Assembly: GCA_965228215.1 (NCBI GenBank)
Contig: OZ245800.1
Coordinates: 248,001 to 312,000, forward strand
Length of the DNA stretch: 64,000 nucleotides
DNA from: Maricaulis sp965228215
GTDB taxonomy: Bacteria > Pseudomonadota > Alphaproteobacteria > Caulobacterales > Maricaulaceae
Direction: 5' to 3'
Shown here in pieces: positions 42,724-51,581 of this stretch. Under the pieces are notes generated by a model. That model saw only the letters and a program-made list of their open reading frames with translations, was not told where the DNA came from and did not search any database. The translations under genes were made by a program, and so were the position numbers. Every line of letters begins with the position of its first letter. The stretch's first letter is position 1.

Positions 42724-44532
42724 TCAGCTGCGGGCGACCTTGCGGCGGCGCGGGCCGATGCGGAAGACGATCAGGTGGGCGAGGATGATCAGTCCGAGGA
42801 TGATCAGCTCGGTCTGGTCCCGGAACCAGAATTCGATCCCATCGATCTCGTCGCGATAGGTCTGCAGGGCCTCGTCATGGCGGGGCCTGCCCGGCAGGGC
42901 GCCCTCGGCCGGGATCACGGCCGCAGCCGTCTCGGGGCCGACGAAGACATAGCCCATCTCCTCGAGCCCGGTGACCAGGACTTCCAGCTGATCGGGCGGC
43001 AGATACCAGTGATAGAAGAAACCGGCCCAGGCCTCGCGCAGGACGAGATTACGGCGTGCGCTTCCCAGCATATCCTCGGCCGTGCGGCCATGGATACTGC
43101 CCGGCGTGGCCCAATTGCCCAGCGTCTCCGGCAGGATCACGTCACCGCGGATATCCCGCACCGGATAGGGGAAGAACTGGTCGGTGTAGCGACTGGAATA
43201 ATCCGGTTCGCCTTGAGCCTCGCCGGTGAAATAGAGCACGCGTTCGAAACGGACCGGGAAATGCGTTCCCAGCGCGTCATAGGCCGAAACGGTGGCGGCA
43301 TAGTGCGGCACGGTATGCGCCCAGGGGCGCGGCAATCCGGCGTCCTGCCAATTGGTCAGCGCTGTCTGCAGCCGCGCATCCCAGTCCTCCGGCGCATCAT
43401 TCTCCAGGGGCCCTATCAGGCGGAAATGCCCGACCTCATCGAGCCCGGCATGGAAGAATTCGTAATCACCGCCGCTTGTTCCGTAATGCGGATTGGCCAT
43501 CGAACCGTGCTGGTGGGTATGGCCGTGCATGATCAGCGTGCCCTGGGCCCGGACCATTTCGCGCAGCGCCCGCGTCAGGTGGGGCCGGTCGATCAGGCCG
43601 AATTCGCGGGCATGCCCGTTGGAGAAATGCCCGTTGGGATCACGGAAAGTGTCGTAGACGGTCGCCGAGAACGGGATCTCCATCGCCTCCAGCGCCGCCG
43701 TCAGCTGCCTCAGCGTCACGGGATCGGCCTCCGGACCGATATCCTCGATACGCAGGAGGGCATGGCGGGTCTCAGGCAGGTCCGGCACCAGCATGCGCGA
43801 GAGAATGTCGGCGAAGACGAGATAACGGTCATCTTCGCTGGCGAACGGCATGGGGCTTTCAGTGACGTAGATCAGATTGTCCTGGCGCACGGCCCACGGA
43901 ATGGTCTCGCCGTCTGCATTGCGCAGCTCGGCCAGAACCTCCACGCGGTCGGGATCGGTGATGCGGATCTGGGACAGCGAGGTCGTGCTCTCGGCCTCGC
44001 GCTCGAATGCTTCACCGCGATACACAACTTCGCCGAAATTCTCGGTCGTGACCTGTTCGGCCAGCCAGCCGACCTGGGCGGTCAGCGAAGCCGTCACCGA
44101 TGAGGTGATCTCCGGCTCCGGTTCAACGGGGCGTTCGACTTCGACGGCCGGCGTGGCGTCGATCCGGTCGGCGCCATACTGGATCCACATCGTATCCTGG
44201 CCGCTCTCCAGCACATCGCGCACCAGCGCGTCGGGCACGGTCTGGGTATAGCTGGCATTGACGACAATCAGGGCGTCATGGGCATTGCGGTCCGCGGCCT
44301 GGTAGGTCGAGATCGCGGCCAGCGAGGCTTCGGCATGGCGGCCGGCAAGATTGGCGATGTTGACGGCATGCAGCTCGCCCATCGACGCGTACTGGCCTTC
44401 ATCGGGATAGAGAACGAGCACACTGGGGCGTTCGGCCAGGACGAGACCGTCCTCGGCGCTCAACAGTCCGTGCAGCGGGTAGATCACCGCGCCCCAGATG
44501 GCTGTCAGAAGGATCATCGTCCGGATGATCAT
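42724..44532 (-). CDS. DUF2334 (polysaccharide-deacetylase-like) membrane protein
   Basis: The 602-aa product has an N-terminal signal/anchor and a C-terminal transmembrane helix (LIILGLIILAHLIVF). The middle of the protein shows DUF2334 motifs: HALLRIEDIGPEADP (metal-binding Asp-like), FSATVYDTF, and LIMHGHTHQHG, a deacetylase-type His cluster. A ~200-residue N-terminal region and an acidic/Pro linker precede it. The tRNA gene lies 70 bp downstream on the same strand. Envelope polysaccharide modification is possible, but catalysis is unproven for the family. Confidence 0.87.
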   Translation of the reverse strand: MIIRTMILLTAIWGAVIYPLHGLLSAEDGLVLAERPSVLVLYPDEGQYASMGELHAVNIANLAGRHAEASLAAISTYQAADRNAHDALIVVNASYTQTVPDALVRDVLESGQDTMWIQYGADRIDATPAVEVERPVEPEPEITSSVTASLTAQVGWLAEQVTTENFGEVVYRGEAFEREAESTTSLSQIRITDPDRVEVLAELRNADGETIPWAVRQDNLIYVTESPMPFASEDDRYLVFADILSRMLVPDLPETRHALLRIEDIGPEADPVTLRQLTAALEAMEIPFSATVYDTFRDPNGHFSNGHAREFGLIDRPHLTRALREMVRAQGTLIMHGHTHQHGSMANPHYGTSGGDYEFFHAGLDEVGHFRLIGPLENDAPEDWDARLQTALTNWQDAGLPRPWAHTVPHYAATVSAYDALGTHFPVRFERVLYFTGEAQGEPDYSSRYTDQFFPYPVRDIRGDVILPETLGNWATPGSIHGRTAEDMLGSARRNLVLREAWAGFFYHWYLPPDQLEVLVTGLEEMGYVFVGPETAAAVIPAEGALPGRPRHDEALQTYRDEIDGIEFWFRDQTELIILGLIILAHLIVFRIGPRRRKVARS

Positions 44533-44804
44533 GTGGTCTTTCGCCCGCGAATGCGGCGCTCCCCAGCTTGTTCATGCTTAATTTTGCCAAGGCTTGAGAC
44601 GAAAGCGGGGAGTCAATGTGCCCATTTCTGGTCAAAGGAGACAATTTCGGGGCAAGCGTGTTCAGGCCGATGACAGTTCCGGCAAGCCACTGGAAACATG
44701 TCATGATTTTCACGCAGATGAGCGAATTCTGAATAAGCGCGCCTTGGTTTGGCCAATCGGCTAGAGTGTATTCGAGGCCCGATTTCATCTCGCAGGAGTT
44801 CGCC

Positions 44805-45557
44805 ATGCTCAAGACTGCCCTCCCAGCCATCGCCCTTATCCTCGCCGGCGGTATCGCCGCCGCCCAGTTCGCTCAGCCGATCCAGGCCCAGACCATGCCA
44901 GCGCCATCCGATGTGAGCACGCTGGCCTTGTCCGCGACGGCGGAGATCCAGATGGAACCGCAATTCGTCATGATCAATGCCGGTGTGGAGACACGTGCCG
45001 ACACCGCCGCCGCGGCGCTGGAAGAGAATTCGCAGATGATGCAGCGCGTGTTCACGGCCCTTCGTCGGGCCGGTCTGGAAGACGAGGATCTGCAGACCGC
45101 CAATCTCAACGTCCAGCCCGTCTATGAGTGGATCTCGGACAATCGCACGCGTGTCCTGCGAGGCTATTCCGCCACCAATACCGTCGCCGCGCGCGTGCGC
45201 GATACCGATTCCTTCGGCGGAGTCGTCGACGCGATGGTCCGGGCCGGCGCGAACAATATCAACAGCATCACATTCGGCGCCGATGATACCGCCGACCAGA
45301 TGGACGAGGCCCGCCGCCAGGCCGTGGCCCGGCTGATCGAGAAGGCCGAACTCTTCGCCGATGCCGCTGGCGTCGAGCTCTGCGGCATCCGCACCATGAA
45401 TGAACAGACTGCCTATCCGCGCGCAATGGCGCCGATGGCCAATGTCGTGGTGACAGGTTCCCGCATGGCGCGAGAGGGCATGAGCGCTGACGCACCCATC
45501 GCGGCCGGCGAGCTGACGCTGCGGGCCACGGTCAACGCGACTTTCTGTATCGAATAG
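44805..45557 (+). CDS. SIMPL-domain (DUF541) periplasmic protein
   Basis: The 250-aa product has a signal peptide (AIALILAGGIAAAQFAQPIQA). SIMPL motifs: TLALSATAEIQMEPQFVMI, LQTANLNVQPVYEW, AGANNINSITFGADD, ARRQAVARLIEKAELFADAAGV, and the usual APIAAGELTLRATVNATF end. It carries VVTGSR at 215-220, as does the SIMPL lipoprotein at 23698. CAGGAG precedes the ATG. A nested inverted repeat follows the stop. Confidence 0.88.
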   Translation: MLKTALPAIALILAGGIAAAQFAQPIQAQTMPAPSDVSTLALSATAEIQMEPQFVMINAGVETRADTAAAALEENSQMMQRVFTALRRAGLEDEDLQTANLNVQPVYEWISDNRTRVLRGYSATNTVAARVRDTDSFGGVVDAMVRAGANNINSITFGADDTADQMDEARRQAVARLIEKAELFADAAGVELCGIRTMNEQTAYPRAMAPMANVVVTGSRMAREGMSADAPIAAGELTLRATVNATFCIE

Positions 45558-45591
45558 GACGGATCAAAGGGAGCGATCGCCCAAGACCAGC

Positions 45592-45717
45592 CATTGCTCT
45601 CTTGCCGAGACGAAGCCGTATTGATCCAGCGCGGTCAAGGGTAAAACCGCGCAGCGGCGCAAGGCGCCCTTGACCGCGCTGGATCAATGCGGCGCACTGG
45701 CTGACAAGAGAGCAATG
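45592..45717. repeat. Nested inverted repeat between convergent genes
   Basis: An outer 13-bp perfect inverted repeat (CATTGCTCTCTTG at 45592-45604 with CAAGAGAGCAATG at 45705-45717) encloses an inner 22-bp perfect one (45620-45641 with 45667-45688, 25-nt loop). The spacers between arms do not pair. It can form a long hairpin in RNA from either strand and could terminate both neighbours or be a miniature mobile element. No T-run and no clear target duplication are visible. Confidence 0.75.
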
Positions 45718-45803
45718 CCCGGGTTTCCCGCAGGGCGGGCCCGATTCTGGACAACGCAATCGGGCGGCAAGTGGCCGGACTCAGCTGGCAGTAAAACTGT
45801 TCG

Positions 45804-46169
45804 CTACGCCGCGGCCGGCTTGGTCACCACCTGGTTGTGCTCGTCCAGCAGGACGACGGTCGGGTCGTATTGTTCGGCCTCGGCGGCTTCCATCTCGGCA
45901 TAGGCCACCACGATGATGCGGTCGCCGACCTGGGCCAGGCGCGCGGCCGCGCCATTGATGCCGAAGATGCGGCTGCCGCGCGGGGCCTCGATGGCATAGG
46001 TGGTGAAACGCTCGCCATTATTGATGTTCAGCACATCGACCTGCTCGTAGGGCAGGATGCCGGCTGCATCGAGATAATCGCGATCGATGGAGATCGAGCC
46101 TTCGTAATGCAGGTCCGCCTGGGTCACCGTGGCCCGGTGGAGTTTGCATTTCATCATGGTGAGACGCAT
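45804..46169 (-). CDS. panD: Aspartate 1-decarboxylase
   Basis: The 121-aa product matches PanD. The start ATG 46169 (MRLTMMKCKLHRATVT) has GGAGA 7 nt upstream and places Gly24-Ser25 (YEGSISID) at the self-cleavage site that yields the pyruvoyl group on Ser25. It makes beta-alanine from aspartate for pantothenate and CoA. GERFTTYAIEAPRGSRIFGINGAAA carries the conserved C-terminal half. No other pantothenate gene is adjacent. Confidence 0.95.
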   Translation of the reverse strand: MRLTMMKCKLHRATVTQADLHYEGSISIDRDYLDAAGILPYEQVDVLNINNGERFTTYAIEAPRGSRIFGINGAAARLAQVGDRIIVVAYAEMEAAEAEQYDPTVVLLDEHNQVVTKPAAA

Positions 46170-46391
46170 CGCGTGGATCTCCATTACGCACTTGCTGCAC
46201 TGCACATACTTATGCTTGGGCTCGATTTCAACGCAGAAAGACGCATGCCTCGAATTCAAGTTCACTGGATCGCCGCGAACATAAACGCCAGCTGACTGGC
46301 GGTCTCAGTCCGGGTTCATGGACGCCGGCCTAATCTCCCCTCATTGATCGGCCCTAACTGATCGACAGGAAAACAGTCTGGGGAGGCTGTC

Positions 46392-47204
46392 ATGACATCG
46401 TCGAAGAAGTTCATTCCGCCACTCCTGGCCGCCGCCCTGATGAGCACGGCCAGCACCGCACAGGAAGTCCCGCGAGATCGCGCCGCCACCACGCCAGCGC
46501 CGGCCTACGCCACCCGCCTCGCCTCCGAGGACACGCAGGAGCGCGCCCTGGCGGTTTCCGACAGCGTGATGAGTGGATTGCAGGCCCAGCCGGCCAGCTT
46601 CCGCTCCTTCGCCCGTCTCCAGGATCTCGCCACGGCGCAGCGACGCGACCCGCAGCCCGACGCGCCGGTTGTCGTGCCGGTCGACTGGAACGCGGCGCAG
46701 ATCGATGCGCGCCGCCAGCGGGCCCAGGCCTCCGAATTCAGCACGGCAACGGCGGTGAATTTCGCCAACCAGGTCGTGCGCCCGGACAATGAGCAGGCCG
46801 CCGCGGTGCGCGATACGCGCCTGCCGGTCCTCCTGCCCTCGCCGCAATCTCTCCAGATCAACGGCGATGCCGAGGTCCTGCTCTTCCCGCACGAGAATTT
46901 CTACAATGCCTCGATCACCGGCGACCGTCTGCTCGTCGAGATCTTCGGCACCCGCCTTGCCCATGCCCGGGCACCCGATGCCCGCGCCGCCCGCAATTTC
47001 GCCGCCGGCTCGTCGGGCGGTTATCGCATCGCCCCGACCGAATACGGCCAGGAAGTCCACTTCAATCGCTATGGCGCCGCCTACTCGATCACGATCGAAT
47101 GCGACCGCCCGGACCTGGACGCTCGCTGCACAGATGCGGCCTACGCCCGCAATCTGGCTGACGCGCTGGTGATCGCCGCCGGCTCGCCGGAACAGGGAGG
47201 TTGA
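46392..47204 (+). CDS. Secreted protein of unknown function, upstream partner of an M23 peptidase
   Basis: The 270-aa product has a signal peptide (PLLAAALMSTASTAQ). An Ala/Arg/Gln-rich N-terminal half with helical character is followed by a beta-rich C-terminal half (SLQINGDAEVLLFPHENFYNAS, YRIAPTEYGQEVHFNRYGAAY, quoted in part) and two Cys near the end (ECDRPDLDARC). GGGGAGG precedes the ATG. The M23 gene begins 2 nt after the stop, so the two are probably cotranscribed. Not recognised. Confidence 0.72.
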   Translation: MTSSKKFIPPLLAAALMSTASTAQEVPRDRAATTPAPAYATRLASEDTQERALAVSDSVMSGLQAQPASFRSFARLQDLATAQRRDPQPDAPVVVPVDWNAAQIDARRQRAQASEFSTATAVNFANQVVRPDNEQAAAVRDTRLPVLLPSPQSLQINGDAEVLLFPHENFYNASITGDRLLVEIFGTRLAHARAPDARAARNFAAGSSGGYRIAPTEYGQEVHFNRYGAAYSITIECDRPDLDARCTDAAYARNLADALVIAAGSPEQGG

Positions 47205-47206
47205 TC

Positions 47207-48082
47207 ATGTCACGTTCTGCCGAACTCACCTCTGCTGCCGTTGTTGCCGCTGCCGGCATCGCCGCCATGATCTGGTGGCCGCTGGAGGAACCCGCCGAGC
47301 CGGCACCCGCCGAACCGGTGGAAGCCGAGGAACCCGCTCCGGAGCCGGAACCCCTTCCCGAGCCGGAGCCTGAACCGGAACCTGAGCCTGAACCCGAACC
47401 TGAGCCCGAGCCGGAACCGGAACACGATCACGGGCCGCATGATGAAGCGGGTGAGATCTTCTCCTACCTGCCGCCCGGCGACCTGGTCGAGGATTCGGGA
47501 ACGGGCCAGACGGTTCAGATCAATTATGCCCCGGGCATGCGTTTCCCGATGGAAGCCGGCCAGGCTTATTCGAACAGCCAGGTCTATGGCCATGGCGGTT
47601 ATCTCGGACCGGGCGGAGGGCAGTGCAACGAAAACAACTATGCCTATGCCTGGCGCGATAATTTCTGCGAGACGCGTGGTTATGGCACTCCGATGTGCCC
47701 TGCCGGCACCGGACACCAGGGCCAGGACATACGTCCCGCGACCTGCCAGGACGCCGTGCACTGGGCCGTGGCGTCGGAGGCCGGTACCATCACCTCGATC
47801 GGTAATTACTCGGTTCGCCTGATGACGGATGAGGGTGTGCGCTACACCTATCTCCACCTCGAGAAGTCCAGCCTGCTGGTCGAGGCCGGGGACCGTGTCG
47901 AACGCGGCGAACGCATCGGCTTTGTCTCGAACGAATTCAACGGAACGCCCACCACGATCCACCTGCATTTCGAGATCAAGATGGCCGTCGATACCGGGGC
48001 CGGAATCCAGAACACGCCGGTGCCGCCCTATCTCGCCCTCGTCGACAGTTATGAACGTCTTCTGGACGGCGAGGAGAGCTGA
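47207..48082 (+). CDS. M23 peptidase family protein with Pro-Glu repeat stalk
   Basis: The 291-aa product has an N-terminal membrane anchor (AAVVAAAGIAAMIWW). A Pro-Glu dipeptide repeat stalk occupies about residues 28-74. The C-terminal LytM domain has HQGQDI (His and Asp ligands) and HLHFE (HxH motif). Extra cysteines lie between the stalk and the active site. It should cut or bind peptidoglycan cross-bridges from a rigid periplasmic stalk. ATG 47207 uses the GGAGG that overlaps the end of the upstream gene. Confidence 0.9.
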   Translation: MSRSAELTSAAVVAAAGIAAMIWWPLEEPAEPAPAEPVEAEEPAPEPEPLPEPEPEPEPEPEPEPEPEPEPEHDHGPHDEAGEIFSYLPPGDLVEDSGTGQTVQINYAPGMRFPMEAGQAYSNSQVYGHGGYLGPGGGQCNENNYAYAWRDNFCETRGYGTPMCPAGTGHQGQDIRPATCQDAVHWAVASEAGTITSIGNYSVRLMTDEGVRYTYLHLEKSSLLVEAGDRVERGERIGFVSNEFNGTPTTIHLHFEIKMAVDTGAGIQNTPVPPYLALVDSYERLLDGEES

Positions 48083-48163
48083 CATTTGCCCGCCTGGCAA
48101 AACCGGATGGCAAGCTTGGATTAACCATCGCGTGGTTAGCTGCCTCCCGGGTTAGGAGGCAAC

Positions 48164-50593
48164 ATGAACCATCGCCGGTTGCTTGTGCCAGTCTGTGTCG
48201 GTGTGTTCTGCTTCTCCGTCTTTCTCGGATTGGCGCTTTACGTGCGTGGCCACCAGGACGCCACGACGCGGGCGCATCTGGAAGAAGCCGCCGAACACAT
48301 GAACCAGGCGCTGTCCGACCGGGTCGAGCATGGTCTCGCCTCGATCGAACGCATGGTCGCACGGTGGGAAGTCGCGGGCGGGACCGATGAAACGCTCTGG
48401 CGCGCCGACGCCCAGGCCCTGATCACCGACCGGCCGGAACTCTCCACCCTGCAGTGGATCGCGCCCTATCGCAGCAATCGCTGGGTCGAGCCGATGTCCA
48501 TCGCCGAGAACGCCGCCAGCACGGATTTCATCCTGCAGAGCGCCGACGTCATTGCGGTGGAAGAGGCCGTGCGCAATCGTGCCAGCTTCGTCTCACACGC
48601 GGTTGAACAGGCCAGCGGCGCGCATTTCTTCGCGGTGTTCCCGATCTATGTCGACGACGCCTATGCCGGACGCCTGGTCGCGCTGTTCGACATCGCGAGC
48701 ATCATCCAGACGATCAAGCCGCCGGAACTCGAGCGCTCGATGTATATCGAGGTCCGCGAGGTCGGCGAGACCATCTATGCCGACGCCAATGAACCGACTG
48801 GCTCGACAGTGGTGGAACGCGGGCTCGAACTGCGAGGCTCTGCGTGGACGATCACCATCCGGCCGACACGCGAACTGCATGCCGAGACCTATACGCTCGA
48901 CGCTTTCATCATCCTGCTTCTGGGCATCGTGATCTCGGCCACGCTGACGATCGGCGCCGAACGCCTGCTGGCCTTCCGTCGCCGCGAACGCGATTTGGCC
49001 GAACAGCGCGAGGAAGCCCTGGCCGATCTCGAGGTGAGCGAGGAGCGTTTCTCCCTCGCCGTACGCGGGTCAAACGACGGGATCTGGGACTGGAATATCC
49101 AGACCAATGAAGTCTATTACGCGCCTCGCCTGAAGGAATTGCTGGGCTATCGCAAGTCCGAATTCCCCAACACGTTTGAGTCCTTCGCCAACGCCCTTCA
49201 TCCGTCAGACTACGACGCGACGATGGAAGCCATCGACAAGCACATCAATGGCGGCGACACCTATGACGTTCAGTATCGCCTGCGCTGCAAGTCCGGCGAG
49301 TTCCGCTGGTTCCGCGCCCGCGGCCTCGCTGTGCGGACGGATGGCAAGGCCGTACGGATGGCGGGCTCGCTGAGCGATGTGACCGAACTTGTCGAGGCCA
49401 AGGAAAGAGCGGAAATGGCCAATCGCGCCAAATCCGACTTCCTCGCCAATATGAGCCACGAGATCCGGACGCCGATGAATGGTGTCCTGGGCATGGCGCG
49501 GATCCTCTCGCGCGAGGATCTGAGCCCGCAGGATGCCGAACGTCTCGACATCATCGTGAAGTCCGGCGACACGTTGATGCACCTGCTCGACGACATTCTC
49601 GACCTCTCCAAGATCGAGGCCGAGCAGATTGAGCTCGAACAGACCCCCTTCCATCTCAGCCAGGTCGCCGACCGGGCCCGTGCCATCTACAAGGCACCGG
49701 CCGAGCGCAAATCGCTCGCTTTCTCGGTCACGGTGACGGATCCGGAAGACCCGAAACGCCTCGGTGATCCGCTGCGCATCAGCCAGATCCTGAACAATCT
49801 GGTCTCGAACGCGCTGAAATTCACCCATGCCGGTGAAGTCGTGGCGGAGATCGGTCGCTGCGAGAAGGATTCCGAGGGCGAGACCGTGCTGATCCGTGTC
49901 CGCGATACCGGCATCGGCATGACCGAGGAGCAGACTCGCTCCGTGTTCGAGAAATTCGTCCAGGCCGACACGTCGACCACGCGCAAATTCGGCGGAAGCG
50001 GGCTCGGCCTCGCCATCTGTCACGGCCTGACCGCGCGCATGGGCGGCGCCATCAATGTGACGAGCGAGCCCGACAAGGGCACGGTGTTCGAGGTTCGCCT
50101 TCCCCTGCCCGCTGTCGAGGACAGCGAGACCGCACCTGTGGAAGCCCCCAGCCGCGATCCCGAAGCCGTGCATGCCGACCTCGCAAATATCCGCATCCTG
50201 GCGGCCGAGGACAATCTGACCAACCAGATCGTGCTGAAGGCCTATCTGGACAATCTGGATGTCGACCTGACGCTGGTGGGCAATGGCCGCGAAGTGGTCG
50301 AGGAATACCGCAACCAGGAATTCGACATCGTGCTGATGGACATCCAGATGCCGGTTCTCAACGGCGAGGATGCGCTGAAACAGATCCGCAAGATCGAGAT
50401 GGACAGCCGCCGCACGCCGACCCCGGTCATCGCGCTCACCGCCAATGCCATGCTGCACCAGGTGAAGCATTACTCGCGCATCGGCTTCGATGCCCATGTC
50501 GAAAAACCGCTTAATCCGGATACGCTGAGCCAGACCATGCAACGCCTGCTGCGCCGGCGCCGCATCGTTCGCTCCTCGCGCAAATCCGCCTGA
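48164..50593 (+). CDS. Hybrid histidine kinase with CHASE-like sensor, PAS and receiver domains
   Basis: The 809-aa product has an N-terminal membrane helix, a periplasmic CHASE-like sensor region (~residues 30-240) and a second helix (AFIILLLGIVISATLTIG). It continues with a PAS domain (FSLAVRGSNDGIWDWN) and PAC-like WFRARGLAVRTDGKAVRMAG, HisKA with His432 (FLANMSHEIRTPMNGVLG), HATPase (NNLVSNALKFTH, DTGIGM, GSGLGLAI), and REC with Asp726 (IVLMDIQMPVLNG). Second hybrid kinase in the window. Ligand unknown. Confidence 0.93.
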   Translation: MNHRRLLVPVCVGVFCFSVFLGLALYVRGHQDATTRAHLEEAAEHMNQALSDRVEHGLASIERMVARWEVAGGTDETLWRADAQALITDRPELSTLQWIAPYRSNRWVEPMSIAENAASTDFILQSADVIAVEEAVRNRASFVSHAVEQASGAHFFAVFPIYVDDAYAGRLVALFDIASIIQTIKPPELERSMYIEVREVGETIYADANEPTGSTVVERGLELRGSAWTITIRPTRELHAETYTLDAFIILLLGIVISATLTIGAERLLAFRRRERDLAEQREEALADLEVSEERFSLAVRGSNDGIWDWNIQTNEVYYAPRLKELLGYRKSEFPNTFESFANALHPSDYDATMEAIDKHINGGDTYDVQYRLRCKSGEFRWFRARGLAVRTDGKAVRMAGSLSDVTELVEAKERAEMANRAKSDFLANMSHEIRTPMNGVLGMARILSREDLSPQDAERLDIIVKSGDTLMHLLDDILDLSKIEAEQIELEQTPFHLSQVADRARAIYKAPAERKSLAFSVTVTDPEDPKRLGDPLRISQILNNLVSNALKFTHAGEVVAEIGRCEKDSEGETVLIRVRDTGIGMTEEQTRSVFEKFVQADTSTTRKFGGSGLGLAICHGLTARMGGAINVTSEPDKGTVFEVRLPLPAVEDSETAPVEAPSRDPEAVHADLANIRILAAEDNLTNQIVLKAYLDNLDVDLTLVGNGREVVEEYRNQEFDIVLMDIQMPVLNGEDALKQIRKIEMDSRRTPTPVIALTANAMLHQVKHYSRIGFDAHVEKPLNPDTLSQTMQRLLRRRRIVRSSRKSA

Positions 50594-50594
50594 T

Positions 50595-51020
50595 CTATCC
50601 CGACAACTGCAATACGACCTGCCGGCGATGGGGCGCATGCCTGTGTTCGAACAGGTAGAGACCCTGCCAGGTTCCCAGGGCCAGACGCCCGTCCAGCACC
50701 GGAATTCCGATCGAGGTCTGCGTCAGCGCAGCCTTGATATGGGCCGGCATGTCGTCGGGCCCCTCGGTCACATGCCGAAGCCAGCGCATGGAGGGATCAT
50801 CGGCGTCGGGAACGAGGCGGCGGAAGAACGCGTCCAGGTCGGTCTGCACATCCGGGTCCGCATTCTCCTGGATCACCAGCGAACAGGAGGTGTGACGCAC
50901 GAAGACCGTCAGAAGTCCGCTCCCAGCCATGTCATGACCACGCAGGAAGCCCGCGGCCTCCTGCGTGAAATCATAGAGGCCCGGGCCCTGTGTATCGATG
51001 GTGAGGATGTCAGCCGGCAT
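50595..51020 (-). CDS. YjbQ family protein (UPF0047)
   Basis: The 141-aa product carries the family core: VFVRHTSCSLVIQENADPD and a RHVTEGPDDMPAHIKAALTQTSIGIPV block with His and Glu residues (both quoted in part). Members have reported secondary thiamine-phosphate synthase activity, but the true role is debated. Its stop is separated by 1 nt from that of the convergent hybrid kinase gene. Confidence 0.92.
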   Translation of the reverse strand: MPADILTIDTQGPGLYDFTQEAAGFLRGHDMAGSGLLTVFVRHTSCSLVIQENADPDVQTDLDAFFRRLVPDADDPSMRWLRHVTEGPDDMPAHIKAALTQTSIGIPVLDGRLALGTWQGLYLFEHRHAPHRRQVVLQLSG

Positions 51021-51058
51021 GGGCGGAGTATGTCTCGCCGCCCCGCCGGCGTCATCAC

Positions 51059-51493
51059 TTACGGGTGCGCGTCATAGCTCTCGCGCGGTCCCGGTTCGCG
51101 GCCGGCATAGGCATCCAGCTCGATCACATTGCGGTCCGGGTCACGGAAGAAGATCGCGTGCATGCCCTTGAAGCTCATCTCGCCGGTCAGCGGTATGCCC
51201 AGCTCGGCCAGCGCGGCCTTCGCGATGTCCATGTCGGAGACCTTGTAGGAGACGTGGGTCATGCCTGTGTGCTTGACGTCAACATCCATGAGAATATTGA
51301 CGCCGGCCTCCGCCGTGCTCGGGCCCAGGAGATTGATCACCACGCCCGACGGGTGTCGCAGGATCAGCGGATGACCCGCCTCGAACCCGGCATCGGACAG
51401 GAGTTTGAATCCGATACTCTCGTAGAAGCTGATGGACCTTTCCTTCTCTGAGATCCGGATTCCTATGTGGTCCACTTTTTCGATATTCAGCAT
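51059..51493 (-). CDS. VOC-superfamily protein
   Basis: From ATG 51493 the 144-aa product is one VOC domain: VDHIGIRISEKERSISFYESIGFKL, then MTHVSYKVSDMDIAK and FFRDPDRNVIELDAYAG, whose final Glu matches the metal-ligand position. Divergent from a LysR regulator 88 bp away. A role in modifying or degrading a small molecule sensed by that regulator is inferred. Confidence 0.85.
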   Translation of the reverse strand: MLNIEKVDHIGIRISEKERSISFYESIGFKLLSDAGFEAGHPLILRHPSGVVINLLGPSTAEAGVNILMDVDVKHTGMTHVSYKVSDMDIAKAALAELGIPLTGEMSFKGMHAIFFRDPDRNVIELDAYAGREPGPRESYDAHP

Positions 51494-51508
51494 GTCTGCC
51501 TCATTGAT

Positions 51509-51524
51509 CTGTCTTGCAAAACAG
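51509..51524. promoter_or_regulatory. LysR-type inverted repeat
   Basis: CTGTCTT-GC-AAAACAG has 6 of 7 matching arm positions and contains a T-N11-A arrangement. It lies between the divergent VOC and LysR genes, close to the VOC start. Confidence 0.5.
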
Positions 51525-51581
51525 GATGGACTGAACACTGATCGACGATAATCCAGACGTTTCGAACAGGTTTGTTTCCAT

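Noticed and set aside
40006..45623. Possible shared repeat GAAGCCGTATTGA near 40006 and 45611
   Set aside because: Only 13 nt match and the flanks do not align well, so chance or remote repeat decay cannot be separated.
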